In this document: positions 58,197 through 64,000 of the stretch, one piece after another
Position numbering within the stretch: position 1 is the stretch's first letter
How the letters are laid out: each line of letters starts with the position of its first letter
Origin: Xenopus tropicalis
Taxonomy: Eukaryota > Chordata > Amphibia > Anura > Pipidae
Direction of reading: 5' to 3'
NCBI RefSeq assembly: GCF_000004195.4
Contig: NC_030684.2
Span: forward strand, 66,709,892 to 66,773,891
Length of the DNA: 64,000 nucleotides
Notes under the pieces: model-generated
Seen by the model: the letters and a program-made list of their open reading frames with translations, nothing else
Database searches by the model: none
Told to the model about the DNA's origin: nothing
Translations under genes and position numbers: made by a program

Positions 58197-58769
58197 CGCA
58201 TAACTGGGCTGGAGCAGCATGTAATGAAACTAAGATCAGCATATTGGCATTCTGAAATTCTGAAAAAAACTGATTGATTATTCTTGTTCTCATTTTCTCT
58301 GTCTTCATGTTCCATATCAAATATGGCATAAAGAAAGATTGTTGATGTTTGATGTAACCTAATACAGTACACAGATTTGCCATTCTTAAATATTTCTTTC
58401 TTTTCACCTGCAGACCAAATTAATAAAACACATATTATTAGATGGAGTATGCTCTATGAGTTACACACCACTAAGGAATATATATCTAATTAAGTTAATG
58501 GAATCAAGTTTATGCTCCTCTACAAAACAAGGTTTCAGGAAGCAAAAGACATAAATCTTTCACTGCCACGCAATGTTTGCATTTTATTTGCATGTAACTT
58601 TAAAAAAAATTTGATTGAGAAAATTTGAAAATATAGAAAATATAAATTTATAAAATATAAATGATGCTTGGAGGGAGAAATATGCCAAATGGGCAAAATA
58701 TGCAAGAAATAGTTCTGCAGATAGAGACAGACGCAGTTGCTGTTTTATTAATTATTTAATTCAACTTTT
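58197..58769. other. Non-coding, nothing recognised
   Basis: No supported feature. Confidence 0.45.
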
Positions 58770-59129
58770 AGTATGTTATAGAATGGTTAATTCTAATGTT
58801 ATAGAATGGTTAATTAATGCCTTCTTCTGCTGACTTTTTCCAACTTTGAAATGGGGGTCACTGTCCCCAGCAGCCAAAAACTGTTGTTATTGTTATTTTT
58901 GATTACTTATCTTTCTATTCGGGCACCCTCCTATTTATATTCCAGTCTTTCATTCAAACCACAGCCTGGTCGCTAGGGTAATTTAAACCCAGGCAACTAG
59001 ATAGGTGCTGAAATTCTGTTGAACAAGAAGCTAGATATTTTAAAAACATATTAAAAACCAAGTGAAAATTGACTCAAAATATCTCTCTACATCTTACTAA
59101 AAGTTAACTTGAAGGTGAACAAGCCCTTT
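58770..59129. mobile_element. TTAA-type element of the GTTCACCTT family, left terminus lost
   Basis: CTTTTAGTATGTTATAGAAT, GGGGGTCACTGTCCCCAGC and GCCTGGTCGCTAGGGTAA, then GGTGAACAAGCCCT/TTAA at the right end. A short duplication of ATGTTATAGAATGGTTAATT occurs near its left side. Confidence 0.75.
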
Positions 59130-59172
59130 AAGTTACATTTTCTTGAGACATGATAGATATTATGTATACCTA

Positions 59173-59700
59173 CCGTATATACTCGAGTATAAGCCGATCC
59201 GAATATAAGCCGAGGTACCTTATTTTACCTAAGAAAACTGGAAAAACTTATTGACTCGAGTATAAGCCTAGGGTGGGAAATGCAGCAACTACTGCTAAGT
59301 TTTATAAATCAAAATAAATACCAATAAAATGACATTAATTGAGGCATCAGTGGGGTATATGTTTTTCAATATTTATTTCAAAGAAAAACAGTAAACTAGC
59401 TCTGTAAGCGGAGAAGAGGGTCAACAAAAGCAATATGAGTACTACCCCACGCTCATTGCACTTTTGCAAACTGGCAGCAGACCCGGTCCCGGAGGGATGT
59501 AAGGGGAAATAAGTATTGCTAGTGGGAGCCTAGGCCAGGGCACTGGAGGGTCTGGTTGCAGATGGCCTAATTTGCACACAAAGGAGAGAGGGTGCTAGTC
59601 TAGAGGGACCCATGGCACCCGACTCAAGTATAAACCGAGGGTGACTTTTTCAGCACATTTTGGGTGCTGAAAAACTAGGCTTATACTCGAGTATATACAG
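59173..59700. mobile_element. Inverted-repeat element (TATATACTCGAGTATAAGCC) with TA duplication, 528 bp
   Basis: CCGTATATACTCGAGTATAA at the left pairs with TTATACTCGAGTATATACAG at the right; TA on both sides fits a Tc1/mariner-type duplication. The motif GACTCGAGTATAAGCC recurs internally near 59253 and, altered, near 59621. The interior has no transposase. Confidence 0.75.
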
Positions 59701-59702
59701 TA

Positions 59703-61309
59703 CTTTGTTTTTTTTAATGTCAGTTGTCCTCAACAAAGGAGAAAACCAAATGACTCATTCCCCCATATGTTATAAAAGGTGCAAAGTTTGCCCAGGAGCA
59801 GTAACCCATAGATGATAATAAGATAATAACAATAAGATGATTGCTTTTGAACAGGTGACCAGTAAATGCTACCTGCTGATTGGTTGCTATGGGTTACTGC
59901 AAATAGGCAAACTTAGTGCTTTTTATTACATAAACCTCAATGTATATAATTACAACATTTAAAAAAAAAAATATATATATATATAAAAATATAATTTAAT
60001 AGTGTCCTTTCTCTTTCTTTATTTAGGGACTTTTTCTGGGGAAACTTTTGGTTTGGATTATATATAGTTGTTTTCTAGAAAACCTAAATCTTTTTAAATC
60101 TGCCTGGATTTTTCTGTAGTTACCTATATACCTTTTTTTCATAAATATCTTAACAATGAAACAAGATTACCTTGTCATAATAAAGAGAAACTTAGCTGAA
60201 ATATATTTTAGTATATGCATGAAAATACATCTTCTTTAGGAAGGTTCACATCTTCTGAAAATGCTAATACCAATTATGTATAGTTTTCATAAAGATTCCT
60301 TGTATAAATCAAACAACCTCAATGATTTACAAGGTAAAATGGTAGTGTTTAAACTGGAAACTGTACATCAATCATTTCAATGTGTTCAGGTGGCATTAGG
60401 ATATTATGTCCTTATCAAGTGAAATTTGACACAGGACTTAAATGACGAGGGGTTCAGCTGGCTTGCTTCACAATAAACTAGAGGCACAGTAACTGTAATA
60501 ATTGGTAACTTATTCAGCATATTTCTAATGCTTGTGTGAAAAAATAAAATCCACACTTCATTTGGTTTCCAGGTTGATTGTCCTAATTGTGCAAACATAT
60601 CATAATAATGAGCACTGGAGTTGCATAACAAGGCAAAACATCATGCAAAAGTGTCAATTTCCTGAGCAGTGTTGGTCTTCTGGTACCCATTATTTATGCA
60701 TTTATTATCAGGAGAGTCTATCCATCTTCGTAAGTATCCTGCAGTGTTCATTTACAAAATGCTTGTTTTTTTTACCTATTTTAAGTACAATATTCCAAGT
60801 TATATGTAAAGCCTAGATGCTTCTTCACATAAATACAAAACATTCTTATACTGGAAATTCATTTCAATCAATAATCTTAAACCAGAGTAGGGAATATTAA
60901 TTTATATGATCTTATATTAGTTTATTCAAATTCCCTTTAAAAAAAACTGGAAATGTTATGCCAGTTGTGAATAGCACTCATAATGCAATACTTACACCCC
61001 CAGCCTCCCTTACACCTATTGGATACATTATTATATTTCAGTTGACTGATTTAATAGTCAAAAACCTGTTTGAAAAATACACAAAAAGGGGATGTGGAAG
61101 CACTCCAAGGCAAAGTAAAAATATAAAAGTACAATAAAAGTGCAAATGATCTGCTACAAGCATACAAAGGAGGAGATTGAGCAATGGACATTCTCTGGTC
61201 CCATTTCACTAGTCATTTAGTATCTATGCAAGTTATTGTATTTACAAAAATAGGGGTTTTTAGTTAGAAAGTTATGAACATAAACAACATGACAAGCCAC
61301 CACCATAGC
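59703..61309. other. Non-coding, nothing firm
   Basis: GACCAGTAAATGCTACCTGC and TGATTGGTTGCTATGGGTTAC near 59860 resemble a common Xenopus repeat fragment. A run of AAAAAATATATATATATA is at about 59960. No exon. Confidence 0.4.
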
Positions 61310-61575
61310 ACCCCCACACCCATCCCTTTAAATGGTGGTCTTCTGCCTTTAAAAATGGGAGTTGATCTAGTCAGTCTTTCTCCTTTAAAAGTCACAGGCA
61401 GGGGAGGAGTAAGCCTGTGAAACCAATGCTGCGGTTTTAGCAATCTCTTTCCTATAAAAGCTAATGGTGGGGTAGGATTATGCAAGTGAAACCAATGCTG
61501 TGGGTTTAGCAATCTCTCTCCTATAAAAGCTAATGGCGGGGGAGGACTAAGCCCTGTGACTGAAACCAATGCCCA
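61310..61575. repeat. Tandem repeat, unit about 69-74 bp, roughly 3 copies
   Basis: GTGAAACCAATGCTG at 61417 and 61486, with a third start near 61560. Units share TTTAGCAATCTCT and CCTATAAAAGCTAATGG. A more decayed unit precedes. The minus-strand frame with repeated LAFIGERLL and PQHWFH is translated repeat, not a gene. Confidence 0.8.
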
Positions 61576-62869
61576 GGTCAGGAGACACTTATCCCAAGAA
61601 ATTCTACTATGCAGGGAGCTGCCTGCCTTTAAAAATATGACTGGAGGTAGCTAGTTTGAATCACTATACAGGGTTTACCTTGACGTGTTGGTGGTTTGTC
61701 AATTTTATGAACACATAGCAAAAAGATGTTTGAGCAATACATTCTGAAGCTGCAAATGGTAAAAAACTAGTTACCCAGGCATTATTAAAAATATTGTCAG
61801 GAAAACATTGCACCTAGAGAACAGTTTATTAAGCTTAACAACAAAAGTGACAAGGGAAAATTATTAACTCTTGACTAGCTAAGTGTAACGGCTATGTTGG
61901 TGGGATATAGTGCACTTTTGCTAAAAAATTCCTGGAAACGAAACAAAATAATATTTTTGCAAGCAATCTACTATCTGCACCTGAAAGTGCAATATGCTCC
62001 CTGCGTCAGGGTAAGTAAATGTGCCCCTATATTGATAGCAGTACAGTACCTTTCAGGTACAGTAGCAGTACCTTTCAGATCTAGTTTCTCCAAAATCATC
62101 TTGAGCACCTCTCCTTCCTATCACTTTCTCTATATACTTCTTACTGGCTAGCTCTACCTTAAACTTTCCTTTTTCCAGAATTTGTCTTAAACTTAAATTC
62201 TTGATCCTACAATAACATACATTTACTTTACTTGTTTACTCAATACTTCCTATCTTGTTCTGTTGCTTAATCACTCGATAAAATAACTTCTCCATTACAC
62301 CTTATGTGTTAACCAGAAAGTCAACAGAGTAATCTTGGCTTTACAGCTCTCTCTGAAAATTAGTTCAGCAAATTCTTTACAACACTGTTTACTAACTCAA
62401 ACAGTTTCATTCAAGTGCCAATGAGTAATCCTTGGATAATCTTTACTAAATCCGAATTTAATCATAATCATGCTATGATCAGTCTAGACTTGTGGATATA
62501 GCTCTGATTGAATTATCCCTATAATCCATGATTATATTTTCTAGCAACATGCCATCTAATATAATATCTTCAGCAGGTGCATTTTCTGTCATGCATTTAT
62601 GACCCTTTAATCCTCTATTTGGATTTCCAGATTTTTATTTTATACCTTTATTCTTATTTAGCTCATGATTACACTTATCACATTGCTTTTTACGCCGGAA
62701 TGAAGTGGCCTGTTCCAACATTGTTCTGTAATTTAATATGCTATTTCAATATATATATATCATATGATGCAACATGTTCCCACATTCTGTGGGATATTCG
62801 ATGTAACAATGAAATAATGAAATACACTATGTCAAGGTGAACATACCATTAAAACTTCCTCTGTATTTA
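61576..62869. other. Non-coding, nothing recognised
   Basis: A short duplication (AGCAGTACAGTACCTTTCAG, AGTAGCAGTACCTTTCAG) is at 62037-62078. No coding signature. Confidence 0.45.
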
Positions 62870-63020
62870 TATTTAGTTATTACTATTATTACATGTATTT
62901 ATAAAGCTATAATGTTTACATTGAACGTACAGAATTACACACAAAGCAACCCAAGCAATAACTGATAAAAGAGGTAAATAGGGCCCTGTCCACAAGAGTT
63001 TAGAGTCTAAAACTGTATAT
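62870..63020 (-). mobile_element. L2/CR1-type LINE 3' end, minus strand
   Basis: TTATTACTATTATTACATGT, ATTTATAAAGC, AACTGATAAAAGAGGTAAAT and GGGCCCTGTCCACAAGAGTT follow a well-known L2-type tail read backwards, with the trinucleotide tail at the left. Confidence 0.65.
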
Positions 63021-63119
63021 GAGTTCAGTTTGCTGGATGCGGTGAGTCCTTAAAATTGTTTCTACAGGCAGTCCTATGATATACTTTATTACACACGTTT
63101 GTATGCATGTGCAGCCTTA

Positions 63120-63325
63120 GGGCTCTGGCACACTGGGAGACTAGTTGCCCGTGACAAATCTCCGTGAGAGAAAACTTCTGCGATTTAGGAGAAATCACGG
63201 GGCCGCGTATGCCATCCCACCGGCGATTTACATTTTCGCCGGTGCGATGGCATTTCGGGGAGATTAGTCGCCCGCGACAACAGAGATTTGTAAAGGCCGA
63301 CTAATCTCCCCGTGTGCCAGAGCCC
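63120..63325. mobile_element. PIF/Harbinger-like element, 206 bp
   Basis: GGGCTCTGGCACACTGGGAG and the complement of GGGCTCTGGCACACGGGGAG are the termini. TTA flanks both sides (63117-63119 and 63326-63328). The core GCCATCCCACCGGCGATTTA and CGCCGGTGCGATGGCATT is itself an inverted pair. Same family as 17159, with better-preserved ends. Confidence 0.9.
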
Positions 63326-63328
63326 TTA

Positions 63329-64000
63329 GTCTACACAATGTCTACTATCAGAGCGATTACAGTGGATGCATGACCAGCCAGCCGCCATCCACACAAATGC
63401 CCACTGAAAGAGAAAGCACTGACAATGAAAAGAACCCATAAGTTGCCTAGGGCTTCTTGATGGCTTGGACAGACACTGTACATATGGGTCTTTAAAAGAA
63501 ATATGTTAAAAATTAACTACAATTTGAAATCCAGTTCAAAGAAAGCTTCAGTGGACAGTAACTCTACTGAAAAAATTTAAATTTCATAAAAGTATGTCTC
63601 ACTGAAATAAGGCTTTTCTAACTATAATTAAACATTCTGACTTGTTTATGAAATAATCAATTTACTCTTTATAATTTCCCTCTCAAGATCTGTCTCTCTT
63701 TATTTTTTCCTCAAGCAGAAGCCAGGATTCTGATTTTAAGGTGCTGCTTTTGCCTAGAAGGTATTATAGCTCACTCTTTTAAAATCAGCAGAAGTCATGT
63801 CTCTCTACATGCAGAATTTGTGCCAAAGTCAATTATTTTGTTAGATTTAGTTTGTGCTTGAATCAAGTTTTTTAGTTGTCCAATACATCTGCTCTAAAAG
63901 GGACCTCCCCCAACGATATAGTCAAATGCTATATTAGAGCTAACTGTAAATCAAAATCTGACAACCGACTCCTGCATGGAGAGAGATGCTGCAAGGTGGT
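63329..64000. other. Non-coding, nothing recognised
   Basis: No supported exon or repeat end up to the window edge. Confidence 0.45.

Overview
This window is vertebrate nuclear DNA, almost certainly from a clawed frog (Xenopus). It is AT-rich, has an intron-containing gene with GT-AG splice sites, and is full of short inverted-repeat transposons of the kinds abundant in Xenopus: TTAA-flanked TTAAAGG elements, hAT elements with 8-bp target duplications, and PIF/Harbinger-like elements with TAA/TTA duplications. Nothing bacterial, viral, CRISPR-like or operon-like was seen. No tRNA, rRNA or snRNA gene was recognised by eye.

I can support one protein-coding gene. It is a four-exon FAM162-family gene (FAM162A/HGTD-P-like) on the + strand, coding 27080-32708 and predicted to make 153 residues. 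All four exons join in frame with consensus splice sites. The N-terminus looks mitochondrial and one membrane segment is predicted. A polyadenylation signal follows at 32772. Two RCGTG hypoxia-element cores lie within 170 bp upstream of the start. Its introns carry a hAT element (intron 1), TTAA-type elements (introns 1 and 3, and one end in intron 2) and a Harbinger-like element (intron 3).

Layout. 0-8 kb: mostly unique sequence, with one large inverted-repeat element (437-1103) and a strong 53-bp-arm hairpin (3148-3324). 8-16.5 kb: a repeat cluster holding three copies of a composite element built on a 34-bp minisatellite that reverses orientation, a 774-bp tandem duplication, a hAT element inserted cleanly into the minisatellite, a decayed L1 ORF2 end, and a 543-bp hAT-like element with an internal 21-bp minisatellite. 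17-27 kb: a Harbinger-like element, a CR1/L2-type reverse transcriptase remnant, more hAT elements and L2-type tails. 27-33 kb: the FAM162 gene. 33-38 kb: TTAAAGG elements and an L1 endonuclease remnant. 38-64 kb: a long non-coding stretch with scattered elements, including a probable solo LTR inside an L2-type tail (46.5-47.0 kb), hAT elements at 39.9 and 47.2 kb, LINE 3' ends at 55.0 and 62.9 kb, a CTCGAG-containing terminal-repeat element at 59.2 kb, and a Harbinger-like element at 63.1 kb.

The transposon calls rest on termini and target-site duplications read directly from the sequence. Family names come from recognition and were not checked by search. I found no convincing new biological system. 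The most unusual structures are the orientation-switching 34-bp arrays, the hAT-like family with an expanding internal minisatellite, and the 3.2-kb hairpin.
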